Shown: positions 19,264 to 27,702, numbered from the stretch's first letter. The stretch: 35,326 nucleotides of DNA from Brasilonema sp. UFV-L1 (GCF_012912105.1 NZ_QMEA01000069.1:1-35326); one strand, 5' to 3'. The notes: a model not told the origin generated them from the sequence alone. Made by a program: numbers and translations.

Positions 19264-20703
19264 TTACTGTTCAAAGCGTTCTTTAAATTTTTTTGCCTTT
19301 TGCTCATTCGGAATTTCCGCCACCAAAGTTTCTATAAGTTGCTTCGGAGTGAGATTTGGATGTTGATTCAAAGTATCTTTGAGAATGACGCTAGCAAAAG
19401 GACCAACAAAACTAGTCAACTCTCGCCGACAATGTTCTAAAAACTCCGGATTGCTAATTGCAGGAGAGTTTTCGATAAATATCTGTGAGTTAGTAGAACT
19501 CTGAAGCTTTTTGGACTTAGGTTTAACAGGAGTAAGTTGAATGCGATTTCTAAACTCTTGCGCCCTTTGCGCATCAGGAATTGCTTCAGCTAGCGCTTCA
19601 ATGAATTCTTGTTGTTGTATATTTGGGCTTTCTTGCAAAGTATGTTTCACCAAAACACTAGAAAAAGGACCAATAAAACTAGTCAATTCTCGCCCCACAA
19701 ACTCTAAAAATTCTGGTTCGAGAGAGACTGGCGTTTGTGTATGCGATTTAGTATTGATTTCATTTTGCTTTTCTTGCTCTTGAGAAGTGTCAGTATTAAT
19801 TTGAATTGTTTTCGGTAACTGGCTCGAAACTAAGTCATCTCTTAAGAATGAGGATTGATTCTTATTAAGTTCAACAAGAACTTCTTTTGCTGACTGATAG
19901 CGCTCTGTTGGTGATTCTGCCAGCATTTTTTCCAGTATGCGAGCGAAAGAGTCACTAATCTTGACATAGGAGCGCCATTGCCATTTTAAAGAAGTATCTA
20001 TCAACAAATGTGGCATTTTTGCAGTCAAAAGAACAAGCGCAGAAACCGCAAGTGCGTAGAGATCACTGGAGGGATAGCAATGTCCTAAACGCAGCTGCTC
20101 TGGTGGAGAGTAGCCAACTTTCCCTACTATTGAACCTTGAAGTGAGTATTGATGTGGAGATTGGGCTGAGAAAACCTGAGTGAGTTTCTCCTTAACCACT
20201 CCAAAATCAATCAGCACGGGTTTAGATTGCTTCACAGGAAGCATGACATTATCTAATGAAATATCTCGGTGAATAATCTTGCGCTCATGGATATATTCCA
20301 AAACTGGTAACATATCTAGTAGCCATGCTCTGGCTTCAGTTTCAGAAAATGGTTTACCTTTGCGAGAAAGACGTTCGGATAAAATTTGTGCATAAGTTTT
20401 ACCATCAATATATTCCTGGACTATAAATAGTCGTTGGTTCTCTGTCAACCAAGCCAGAAATTTGGGAATTTGAGGATGTTCAAATTGGTATAAAACTTTT
20501 GCTTCTCGCTCAAATAGCTCTTTAGATTTACGAATAATCTCCTCTTTGGTGGTTGCAGGTACAAACTCTTTGAGAACACAGGCTTCACCAAAGCGCTGAG
20601 TATCGGATGCTAAGTAAGTTCGTCCAAACCCGCCTTGTCCGAGAATTTTCTGAATCAGATAACGATTATTGATTAAAGTCCCTGGGTTAATTTGTGCAAT
20701 CAT
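19264..20703 (-). CDS. Hanks-type serine/threonine protein kinase with duplicated C-terminal domain
   Basis: A 479-aa kinase. The glycine loop is GQGGFGRTY, the ATP lysine is Lys45 (CVLKEF), the catalytic loop is IIHRDISLDNVML (Asp147) and the metal site is DFG at 166-168, so it should be active. Unlike many cyanobacterial kinases it has no transmembrane segment or pentapeptide/WD40 sensor. Instead two copies of a roughly 60-residue helical domain (about 330-389 and 419-479) share PEFLE...RELTSF.GPF.SV and end in AEIP...KA.EF. This matches a cyanobacterial domain of unknown function (possibly DUF8082; recalled, not checked). It is the first gene of the kinase-caspase-caspase/NTPase row and could phosphorylate its neighbours (inference). 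Confidence 0.93.
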   Translation of the reverse strand: MIAQINPGTLINNRYLIQKILGQGGFGRTYLASDTQRFGEACVLKEFVPATTKEEIIRKSKELFEREAKVLYQFEHPQIPKFLAWLTENQRLFIVQEYIDGKTYAQILSERLSRKGKPFSETEARAWLLDMLPVLEYIHERKIIHRDISLDNVMLPVKQSKPVLIDFGVVKEKLTQVFSAQSPHQYSLQGSIVGKVGYSPPEQLRLGHCYPSSDLYALAVSALVLLTAKMPHLLIDTSLKWQWRSYVKISDSFARILEKMLAESPTERYQSAKEVLVELNKNQSSFLRDDLVSSQLPKTIQINTDTSQEQEKQNEINTKSHTQTPVSLEPEFLEFVGRELTSFIGPFSSVLVKHTLQESPNIQQQEFIEALAEAIPDAQRAQEFRNRIQLTPVKPKSKKLQSSTNSQIFIENSPAISNPEFLEHCRRELTSFVGPFASVILKDTLNQHPNLTPKQLIETLVAEIPNEQKAKKFKERFEQ

Positions 20704-21152
20704 TTCTAAAATTCTTAATTTTAATTATTAATAAGATTTTTGATATTATTATAAGGTGGAAAATTCAAAATTATGCATAATATCGAGTCCAGTGAATCAC
20801 TTGTGATCTTTGGGTTCTTGGTTAGCGATCGCCTACTTTGACAGGTTTAGAGGAAATACAACATATTTTTCTCTAATCAGAGTCATAAAAGAGCGTTAAT
20901 CAGCTGGACTTGATATGAGGCTCACTGCCGAAGGCTCATGCGCTGGGGCTTTGCGCGTAAGGAAAGCGTTAGCTCCGGCCCCCTAAGGGGCTAGCGATCG
21001 CGCAAAGCTCCAAAGAAAACAAGCAAACCAATACACCGCGAAATATTTCGCGGTGTATTGCTGTAGCCAAGGGCTTTTGCGTTGTCCAAAGTAGCAAGAC
21101 GAATGATCAATCAACGATGAGAAAATTTCTACAATTCCATCCAGTGAGAGCT
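20704..21152. other. Intergenic region upstream of the kinase
   Basis: No gene is seen. It contains an AT-rich stretch just before the kinase start (likely promoter), two HIP1 sites (about 20826 and 20993), GC-rich dispersed repeats around 20930-21000 (GCCCCCTAAGGGGCTAGCG and neighbours), and the 32-base perfect palindrome at 21029-21060. Confidence 0.4.
21029..21060. repeat. 32-bp perfect palindrome
   Basis: The half-site CAATACACCGCGAAAT is followed directly by its exact reverse complement, with no spacer. It lies 93 bases downstream of the 66-aa gene's stop codon and 326 bases upstream of the kinase start. It could be a dimeric operator, a terminator stem with a 4-base ATAT loop (no T tract follows on either strand), or part of a dispersed repeat. 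Confidence 0.8.
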
Positions 21153-21353
21153 TTATCTAAGTAACCTTGTTACCCTCACGTCATATTCAGTACCTTTTGG
21201 ATGTTCACTTCTAGCTTGGTGGAGTGCTATGTTATCAGCTTTTTGTTTTGACTCTGCGTCGATTTCGTATCGTGTCGTCCCGTTTTGACAGGTATTATTT
21301 GTTTTGTCGAAAAATTCTTTAATATCCACCAATACTTCGTAGGTATGAACCAT
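21153..21353 (-). CDS. Small hypothetical protein (66 aa)
   Basis: Unrecognised. The ATG at 21353 follows a full GGAGGT Shine-Dalgarno at 7 bases, which decides it over the upstream frame opening at 21386. The product is hydrophilic, with no signal or membrane segment and mixed alpha/beta character: an initial strand HTYEVLVDIKEFFDK, a helix rich in Lys/Ala/Gln (DAESKQKADNIALHQARSE) and a final strand YDVRVTRLL. The layout resembles small proteins that form a two-strand, one-helix unit, but I cannot assign a role. It stands alone between the FluG-like pair and the kinase locus. Confidence 0.65.
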   Translation of the reverse strand: MVHTYEVLVDIKEFFDKTNNTCQNGTTRYEIDAESKQKADNIALHQARSEHPKGTEYDVRVTRLLR

Positions 21354-21531
21354 CTTAGCACCTCCGAATGTGCAGTTTGTAAACAATACGAACTGAATCT
21401 ACTATATGAATTATGAATCGACAGAAGTGCCAGTCCTCAAACAAATACAATTCTTTAGGCTTTGCAAGGAAGGTTATGAATACTTTTCAGAACGAAAAAA
21501 TTAGTCATTCTTCTTCCCTCTGAACACAAGT

Positions 21532-22659
21532 TCACCGTGCGACACGTCGGTTGTACAAACAGAGGGCATTTTCGCGTAAGATTGCATGAGCGATTTCCAT
21601 TGCTTCCATCGCAGTCACATCACCATCTTGGATTGCTTGATCTAATACTTCTCCCAAAATGTGAACCCCCCACTTTGCTCCCAAATAATACAACTCAGGA
21701 ATTTGGTGAGCATCAGATGAATACATTAGTTTTGTGGTTGGAGCTAACTCCAAGAGTTTGCTCATCGCTTCCCGCATTCCGGATACACTCAGAAATGGTA
21801 TTGCCAAACCAAAATCTAGATAAACTTGGGGATAGACAGAAGCTAAGTAACCAGCTTCTTGCATATAGGGATATGCAGCATGGAGAAGGACAAGGGGAAC
21901 ATTGCGATACTCTGGTGATTCTAAGACAGAACGCAGATAGAGAGGATTTGCAAAACGCAAATCCAAATCTGGATCACCAAAACCAGTATGCAATTGCACT
22001 GGTAGCCGATGTTTTGCTGCAACTAAAAGCGCCTGTTGCAGAAGAAAATCAATTAAAACTTTGTCTGTAAGGCGTATTGATTGATAGTCTAATTGTTGTT
22101 TCATGTCATAGAACCTACAAGCAGCCGCTGCCAAAGGAACAGGTTGGATATCCAAACCGGTACGATAGCAAACAATGCTCTTGAAGGCGATAACCCCAAC
22201 TGGCGGTGGATCAATCTCGCTGTTAAACTTTTCTAAGAAAGTCTCAAAAGAATCTGATTGGGGAATTAATTGTTCTGCTAGTTCTTCTAACCGCAGAATC
22301 CTTTTCACACAGACAAATTTTTCATGCCATGATAAAGGTAAAATTGAGTCGGTTTGCAATCCATCATCTAAATAAATTGCTTCTAAATTGGCGGCGCTAA
22401 AACACAGCTGTGTTAATTGTTCCAAACCTAAGCTGTCACGACGTGCCAAAATCATTTCTTCTTGCGCCTCACAGTTCAATAAAGTCGCAATGTCCCTGAG
22501 GCTGCGCCTATAAAAGAAGGTATGACGAGCATGGTAATTGATGATTTCTGAGTGATTACCTTCAGTAAAAGCAGTAGAGTAAGGATCGCGGGCTGCTACT
22601 TCAGGACGAAGCAGATTATGGGCGTGTTGGTCTATCAGAGGAATATCAGAGAGATTCAC
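21532..22659 (-). CDS. Amidohydrolase family protein, FluG N-domain type
   Basis: A 375-aa metal-dependent hydrolase of the amidohydrolase-2 superfamily. Metal and acid residues are visible as His12/His14 (IDQHAHN), PVQLHTGFGD, LVLLHAAYPY and MYSSDAH. The start is GTG at 22659 with an AGGA site about 10 bases upstream. Directly upstream on the same strand is a glutamine-synthetase-like gene. Together they correspond to the two halves of fungal FluG (amidohydrolase plus GSI-like domain). The likely role is hydrolysis of a gamma-glutamyl or related amide linked to the partner's ligase activity; the substrate is unknown (inference). Confidence 0.88.
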   Translation of the reverse strand: MNLSDIPLIDQHAHNLLRPEVAARDPYSTAFTEGNHSEIINYHARHTFFYRRSLRDIATLLNCEAQEEMILARRDSLGLEQLTQLCFSAANLEAIYLDDGLQTDSILPLSWHEKFVCVKRILRLEELAEQLIPQSDSFETFLEKFNSEIDPPPVGVIAFKSIVCYRTGLDIQPVPLAAAACRFYDMKQQLDYQSIRLTDKVLIDFLLQQALLVAAKHRLPVQLHTGFGDPDLDLRFANPLYLRSVLESPEYRNVPLVLLHAAYPYMQEAGYLASVYPQVYLDFGLAIPFLSVSGMREAMSKLLELAPTTKLMYSSDAHQIPELYYLGAKWGVHILGEVLDQAIQDGDVTAMEAMEIAHAILRENALCLYNRRVAR

Positions 22660-22824
22660 AGAGCTTTCCTTATGCGTCTAGAGATTCTACAGCAGTCTTG
22701 TTTGAGTTGTGAAATCAAGGCATTGGATAAAAAAGATGAGGAGGATGAGAAAATATCTTGACTTATTTCCCCCATTTTCCCCTGATGAGTGTTCACGAAT
22801 CATTTAAAATTACTATATTTCAAT

Positions 22825-24207
22825 TTAATATCGCTCTAGCAAAAGTGTAACTTCTTCTATTAATTCCCAATCTTTCATCGCTTCCCACTCAGCTTGACGT
22901 ACTGCTAAGAAAGCTTGCGACAATTGTGGATTCAAAGCACTCAAGAGGATATCATTTTGTTTGAGATGAGCTAAAGCTTCTCCAAGGTTTGCAGGTAACG
23001 GATCTATACCGGCGACACGGCGCTCATCTACTGATAAGTGTCCGGGATCTACAGCAATTGGATTTGGTGGTTCTAATTTCCGTTGCACGCCGTCTAATCC
23101 TGCGGCGATGACTGCACCTAAAGCTAAGTAGGGATTAGCTGTTGCATCTACGGTTTTTAATTCAAAGTGGGTTGAACCTACCATTTCAGGAGAACTTGGT
23201 ACTCTCACAGCGGCTTCACGATTGTTCAATCCCCAACAACGGAACGCACCACTCCAACTATGGGGACGGATGCGACGGTAAGAGTTGACACTAGGAGTCG
23301 TTAATGCCATGAGTGCTGGTAGATGATCCAGGATTCCAGCAATAAATGCGTTCGCGCTTTGCGCGGCTCCCTGCTGAAGCATTGCCACTTTAGAAAGACC
23401 ACAGACACCTTGTTTTACATCGATTAGCAAATTCTGTCCACCGTGCCAGAGACTCAGATGAATGTGGCAACCACTACCAGCAGCATCTGGGAAGATTTTA
23501 GGTAAGAAAGAAGCTGTGAGGTTGTGGCGACAAGCGACAGCACGTACTGTTTCTCTAAACGCAATCTGCCAGTCAGCACAACGCAAAGCATCAGTATATC
23601 GCATGGAAATTTCATGCTGACCAGGACCAGATTCAGGGTAATACTGTTCTACTGGTATCCCTTGAGCAATAAGTGCATGGGCAATTTCATCAATAACTTC
23701 CTGATTCATGTCCATCGCCTGAGTGGAAGCAAAGACAGTCGAGTCTCTTGGTACAAATTCTTGGGATTTTTGCTGTAGCAAATAAAACTCATTTTCAAAC
23801 GCTGCTCGAATTTCCAACCCTTTAGATTTTGCAGCGTCAATCATCCGTACCAAGAAATTCCGAGGACACAGCGCCCAAGGTTCCCGATAATGTACCATAT
23901 TTCCCATGACACGGGCATGACCAGGAGAATAAGGCAAAGGTGTCAGGCTAGACCAATCTGGCACTAATCTGATTTCACCTACTGGACTAAGACCAGTTTC
24001 GGGAACAACAGCATCGTACATTACAGGAATCCCTTGTTGTCCTGCGGATATACCCACACCATGTTCAAAGTAGTGGGACAGCATTCCCAAATGAACAGCT
24101 TTGCCACGAATAATGTTGGCATTGTCGCACCACAAAATGCGGACAAAATAGATACCAGCATCTTGAAGAGATTTTTTAACTTGTTCAAATGTGTGGTTTT
24201 CAGTCAT
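22825..24207 (-). CDS. Glutamine synthetase-like ligase (GSI-type, FluG C-domain/PuuA-like)
   Basis: A 460-aa member of the glutamine synthetase superfamily. Metal glutamates are at FENEF (138, 140) and ESGPGQHEIS, the ammonia/glutamate loop is GSGCHIHLSLW, ATP and phosphate arginines are in RRIRPHSW and NNREAAVRVPS, and the C-terminal block is FELKTVDATANPYLALGA. The Tyr adenylylation loop of housekeeping GlnA is not visible, and sequence around the active site differs from GlnA. A gamma-glutamylation of an amine or an amino-acid derivative is therefore more likely than ammonia assimilation (inference). It lies 165 bases upstream of the amidohydrolase and 42 bases after the WD40 gene, on the same strand. 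Confidence 0.9.
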   Translation of the reverse strand: MTENHTFEQVKKSLQDAGIYFVRILWCDNANIIRGKAVHLGMLSHYFEHGVGISAGQQGIPVMYDAVVPETGLSPVGEIRLVPDWSSLTPLPYSPGHARVMGNMVHYREPWALCPRNFLVRMIDAAKSKGLEIRAAFENEFYLLQQKSQEFVPRDSTVFASTQAMDMNQEVIDEIAHALIAQGIPVEQYYPESGPGQHEISMRYTDALRCADWQIAFRETVRAVACRHNLTASFLPKIFPDAAGSGCHIHLSLWHGGQNLLIDVKQGVCGLSKVAMLQQGAAQSANAFIAGILDHLPALMALTTPSVNSYRRIRPHSWSGAFRCWGLNNREAAVRVPSSPEMVGSTHFELKTVDATANPYLALGAVIAAGLDGVQRKLEPPNPIAVDPGHLSVDERRVAGIDPLPANLGEALAHLKQNDILLSALNPQLSQAFLAVRQAEWEAMKDWELIEEVTLLLERY

Positions 24208-24249
24208 CGCAGGAAGCTAAACAGGAAGCTCGTTAGACAGATTAAAACG

Positions 24250-26157
24250 TTAGTTACATAAACGCAGCTTATCACGCGCTCCTGGATGAGTCACAAAATA
24301 ATCTTGAAGCCATTGACATCCTCGTGCTAGTAAAACATCTAGTTGCAAATTCCACAAAATCACCTTGCCATCCTTACTACCAGAAGCAATGATTTTTCCA
24401 AACCCCTGCGGGGACGCTACGCGAACGGGACTGAAACTCACCCTTGTGACTGAACCGCTGTGTCCTGTGAGGGTAGTAATGGGAGTTCCATCCCGTTTCC
24501 AAAGTTTGATAGTTGTGTCATCACTACCAGAAGCAAGGATTTTTCCAAACCCCTGCGGGGACGCTTCGCTAACGGGGCTGAAACTGACGCTTGTAACTGA
24601 ACCGCTATGCCCAGTCAAGGTAGTGATTAGTTTTCCGTCCCGTTGCCAAAGTTTAATAGTTTGATCTGTACTCCCTGAAGCAATAATTTCTCCATTAGGG
24701 CTGAAACTTATACTCTTAATATCTTTTCTATGTCCATTTAGGGTAGTAATTAAAGTCCCATCTAAACGCCAAAGTTTGATAGTTCTATCATCATCATCAC
24801 CACCAGAAGCAATAGTTTTACCATCTGGACTAAAACTGACACTTTTTACCCAATTTTTATGGCTATCTTCAGGGTGGGATGAAATTAGAGTGGGAGCATC
24901 CAACTTCCAGATTTTAATAATACCTGGGTCGGTACCAAAAGCAATAATTTTACCATCGGGGCTAAAACTGACACTTGTTAGCCAATTTTCATAATCAGGG
25001 AGGGCTTTAATTAGCTTCCTATCCCACTTCCAGAGTTTAGCAGTTCTTTGATTCATACCAGCAACAATAGTTTTACCATCTGGACTGAAACTGAGGCTAT
25101 TATCCAAACCTTCATATCCTGTTAGGGTATCAATTAAAGTTCCATCTCTCTGCCAAAGTTTTACAGTGCCATCACCACCGGAAGCTATAATATCTGCATT
25201 AGGGCTGAAACTCAGGCTTTTTATCCCATTTTGATGTCCAGTTAATTTAGTTACCAGAGATACATCTAGTTGCCAAAGTTTAATTTTGCCATCTTTGTCA
25301 ACAGAAGCGATCGCTTTTCCATCAGGGTTAAAACTGACACTAGCTACTGAATCGCTATGTCCAACAAGGGTATTAATTAGAGTACCATCCAATTGCCAGA
25401 TTTTGATAGTTTGGTCGTCACTACCAGAAGCAAGTATGTTCCTTTTATTATCAGGGCTGAAACTGATAGTATTTATCCTACCTGTATGTCCCTGGAGAGT
25501 TCTAATCAGAGTGCCATTGGATTTCCAAAGTTTAACAGTGTTGTCATCACTACCAGAAGCAATAATTTTTCCAAACCCCTGCGGGGACGCTACGCGAACG
25601 GGACTGAAACTGACACTTGTTACCCTACCTTTATGCCCAGACAGAGTTTTAAGCAAGGTTCTATCGCGGTTCCAAAGTTCAATATTTCCTTCTTCACTAC
25701 CAACAGCAATAATTTCCCCATTAGGGCTGATTGCAGCAGTTGTAATTAAATTACTCTGCATCTGGATAGGTATAGTTGTAATCAGATTACCATTCAATTG
25801 CCAAAGTTTTACCGTTCCATCTTTGCTGGCAGAAACAATAGTATTGTCAGAAGTAAATGACACACTGACTACTCGATTTTGATGTCCAACTAGGGTTTGA
25901 ATTAGAGTACCATCTCGGTTCCAGAGTTTAATAATACCGCCATCATTAGCAAAAGCTATGAGCTTACTATCAGGACTCAAACTCACAGTATTATATCTAT
26001 TATTTCTGTCGCTGATTATTTGACCAATGTCAAATTGATTATATTCACGAATATTAACGAGGATATTCAGTAAAGTAGATAAGGGAGTGGTTGTTTGATA
26101 TTCTGCCAAAGAAGATTTATTTTGCACAAGGGTTTTTAAATCTTGACCAGCTTGCAT
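24250..26157 (-). CDS. WD40 repeat protein (3' part of a split AAA-WD40 gene)
   Basis: About 13 WD40 repeats of the cyanobacterial VSFSPDGKIIASGS..IKLW type fill the 635 residues, predicting two stacked propellers. The tail LLARGCQWLQDYF is the usual end of NTPase-WD40 proteins. Codons before the ATG read QLEALLLAMQAG in the same frame as the upstream AAA gene, and only one TAA (26182-26184) separates the two, so this is the C-terminal half of one original protein of about 1150 aa. The ATG has no clear ribosome binding site. Three blades carry an extra VRVASPQGFG-like segment encoded by a dispersed DNA repeat. Confidence 0.88.
   Translation of the reverse strand: MQAGQDLKTLVQNKSSLAEYQTTTPLSTLLNILVNIREYNQFDIGQIISDRNNRYNTVSLSPDSKLIAFANDGGIIKLWNRDGTLIQTLVGHQNRVVSVSFTSDNTIVSASKDGTVKLWQLNGNLITTIPIQMQSNLITTAAISPNGEIIAVGSEEGNIELWNRDRTLLKTLSGHKGRVTSVSFSPVRVASPQGFGKIIASGSDDNTVKLWKSNGTLIRTLQGHTGRINTISFSPDNKRNILASGSDDQTIKIWQLDGTLINTLVGHSDSVASVSFNPDGKAIASVDKDGKIKLWQLDVSLVTKLTGHQNGIKSLSFSPNADIIASGGDGTVKLWQRDGTLIDTLTGYEGLDNSLSFSPDGKTIVAGMNQRTAKLWKWDRKLIKALPDYENWLTSVSFSPDGKIIAFGTDPGIIKIWKLDAPTLISSHPEDSHKNWVKSVSFSPDGKTIASGGDDDDRTIKLWRLDGTLITTLNGHRKDIKSISFSPNGEIIASGSTDQTIKLWQRDGKLITTLTGHSGSVTSVSFSPVSEASPQGFGKILASGSDDTTIKLWKRDGTPITTLTGHSGSVTRVSFSPVRVASPQGFGKIIASGSKDGKVILWNLQLDVLLARGCQWLQDYFVTHPGARDKLRLCN
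24398..24430. repeat. Dispersed palindromic repeat inside a WD40 blade, copy 1
   Basis: The segment contains CCCCTGCGGGGACGC followed by TACGCGAACGGG. It is a GC-rich palindromic word known from cyanobacterial intergenic DNA and here adds 24 bases (8 residues, VRVASPQGF replacing D) in frame to the WD40 coding sequence. Confidence 0.75.
24545..24577. repeat. Dispersed palindromic repeat inside a WD40 blade, copy 2
   Basis: Same word and same place in the blade as copy 1, with small changes (TTCGCTAACGGGG), encoding VSEASPQGF. Confidence 0.75.
25571..25603. repeat. Dispersed palindromic repeat inside a WD40 blade, copy 3
   Basis: Identical over 33 bases to copy 1, located about 1.2 kb away in an earlier blade and again at the SFSP-GK turn. 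Confidence 0.75.
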
Positions 26158-26181
26158 AGCTAAAAGTAAAGCTTCAAGTTG

Positions 26182-27702
26182 TTAAGATTGAAATTGTTGT
26201 TCAGCATTATATCCAACCTGTGTAAGTCTTGTAGCTTCCTTGGCTGTATGTAGTTGGTTTTGTCCTACAAAAACCAGAATAGTTGCAACAATTCCGCCAA
26301 TCCAAATGATATACTTCGCTTTCTTATTAGCTTTAGCTAATTGTTGCTTTGCCTTTTTATTGGTTTCGGTCAGTTTTTGACTAGCTATTTCATTAGCATC
26401 AGCTAATTTCTGATTAATTTCAGTCAATTTATGATTAGCTTCAATTTGTAATTCTGTAGTAATTTTTTGGCTTTCTTGTAAAAATTCATAATCTGTATTA
26501 CTGAGATTTTTACCAACTGCCCATGTTAAAGCCTCATCTAAGGCTTTTCCTTGCAGTAGCCAAGATTGCTCTTGCTGGGAATTTAACCAGTTATTAATTG
26601 CTTCACTATAGGGGCGAAGTTTATCTAATTCTTGTTCAATCCAATCCTGGTTATAAACCGCTTGATAAATGGGATTATATACTTTTAAAAAATTGTCTTT
26701 TTTTACGACTAAACCTGATAGTCTTAATTCTGTTTGCTCTTGACTACTATTTACGATTACCTTCTCACCTGATTGCAAAACTTGCTGGTATAATCCCAAT
26801 AATCTACCTGCTTTTTGTTCATTACGCAGTAGGCGATCGCGTATAGTTCTTAAATGCTCTGGTTCATCTTGAGCTTCCCAATTATTTATAATATATTTCT
26901 CAACTAATTCATTAACATTTAGATAGCCGTTTGTTCTTTCTTGGGCAATTAAACTGCACAACTTTTGTGTAAGAAATGGCTGTCCACCAGTCCAGTGTAA
27001 CACGTCTTGTAAAACCACTTCTGGATACTCTGCTGTGTCTGCTAACCCTGGAATTAATGCATCTTTCGCTTCGACAAAGCTAAATCCAGTTAATTCTATG
27101 GAACTACCAATATTAAACGGTGTGCGTTCTCTCTCTTGAATTAAATCAGACGGTGTGGCTACTCCTAGCAAACAAAAAGTTAGACGTTCATATTTGGGAG
27201 ATTCAGCACGTTGATTGTAACAAGCACGAATTAAAGCAAAGAAATCATCTTTAAATTCAGTTTTGAGCAAAGTATCGATTTCATCAATAAAAATGATGAT
27301 ATTGGCTGATAATTTATTTAACACCAAGGACTCAAGTAGTAAATTTAATCGCTGCACATCTGTCCAAGAGTCATGCTGTAACCACCAACTATTAAAATCT
27401 ATATCATCAATCTCAAAACTAGTTAACAACTGATTTGCAAATCCCTTATACCATTTTTCTGGGCTGACATGACCACCAAGGATAGTCAAATCAATAGAAG
27501 CACATTTTATTCCTATTGATCTGAGTTTTTTTATTGCTTGGACTCGCAAACTAGATTTTCCCATCTGTCGCGAGTTAAATACAAAACAATACTCCCCAGC
27601 CTTCAGTAGTTGAAAGATTTGTGCGTCGGCTTTTCGAGATACATAAGTGCGATGATTCGCATTTAAACTACCACCGACTTTATAATAGTTGTCAAATTTC
27701 AT
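26182..27702 (-). CDS. AAA-like (STAND-related) ATPase with coiled coil and C-terminal membrane helix
   Basis: A 506-aa ATPase of the AAA-like class (AAA_35 type) common in filamentous cyanobacteria. The P-loop is SRQMGKSSL (residues 44-52), Walker B is NIIIFIDEIDTLL (Asp140-Glu141), and the winged-helix region contains WTGGQPFLTQKLCSL. A repetitive Lys/Ala/Asn-rich coiled coil (about 415-460, LTETNKKAKQQLAKANKKAK) leads to one membrane helix (WIGGIVATILVFVG). The start has an AGGG site 9 bases upstream. It ends at a TAA that is in frame with the following WD40 gene, so one point mutation separates the two. Without its WD40 sensor the ATPase would lack ligand control (inference). Confidence 0.9.
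   Translation of the reverse strand: MKFDNYYKVGGSLNANHRTYVSRKADAQIFQLLKAGEYCFVFNSRQMGKSSLRVQAIKKLRSIGIKCASIDLTILGGHVSPEKWYKGFANQLLTSFEIDDIDFNSWWLQHDSWTDVQRLNLLLESLVLNKLSANIIIFIDEIDTLLKTEFKDDFFALIRACYNQRAESPKYERLTFCLLGVATPSDLIQERERTPFNIGSSIELTGFSFVEAKDALIPGLADTAEYPEVVLQDVLHWTGGQPFLTQKLCSLIAQERTNGYLNVNELVEKYIINNWEAQDEPEHLRTIRDRLLRNEQKAGRLLGLYQQVLQSGEKVIVNSSQEQTELRLSGLVVKKDNFLKVYNPIYQAVYNQDWIEQELDKLRPYSEAINNWLNSQQEQSWLLQGKALDEALTWAVGKNLSNTDYEFLQESQKITTELQIEANHKLTEINQKLADANEIASQKLTETNKKAKQQLAKANKKAKYIIWIGGIVATILVFVGQNQLHTAKEATRLTQVGYNAEQQFQS

Noticed and set aside
21537-22070. 177-aa open frame on the plus strand opposite the amidohydrolase gene
   Set aside because: The antisense strand of a well-conserved enzyme; composition is unlike a real protein and there is no start context.
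25286-25882. 198-aa open frame on the plus strand opposite the WD40 gene
   Set aside because: It is a mirror of the repeated WD40 codons. Its repetitive Ser/Leu/Pro content follows the antisense of the blades, and there is no ribosome binding site or family match.
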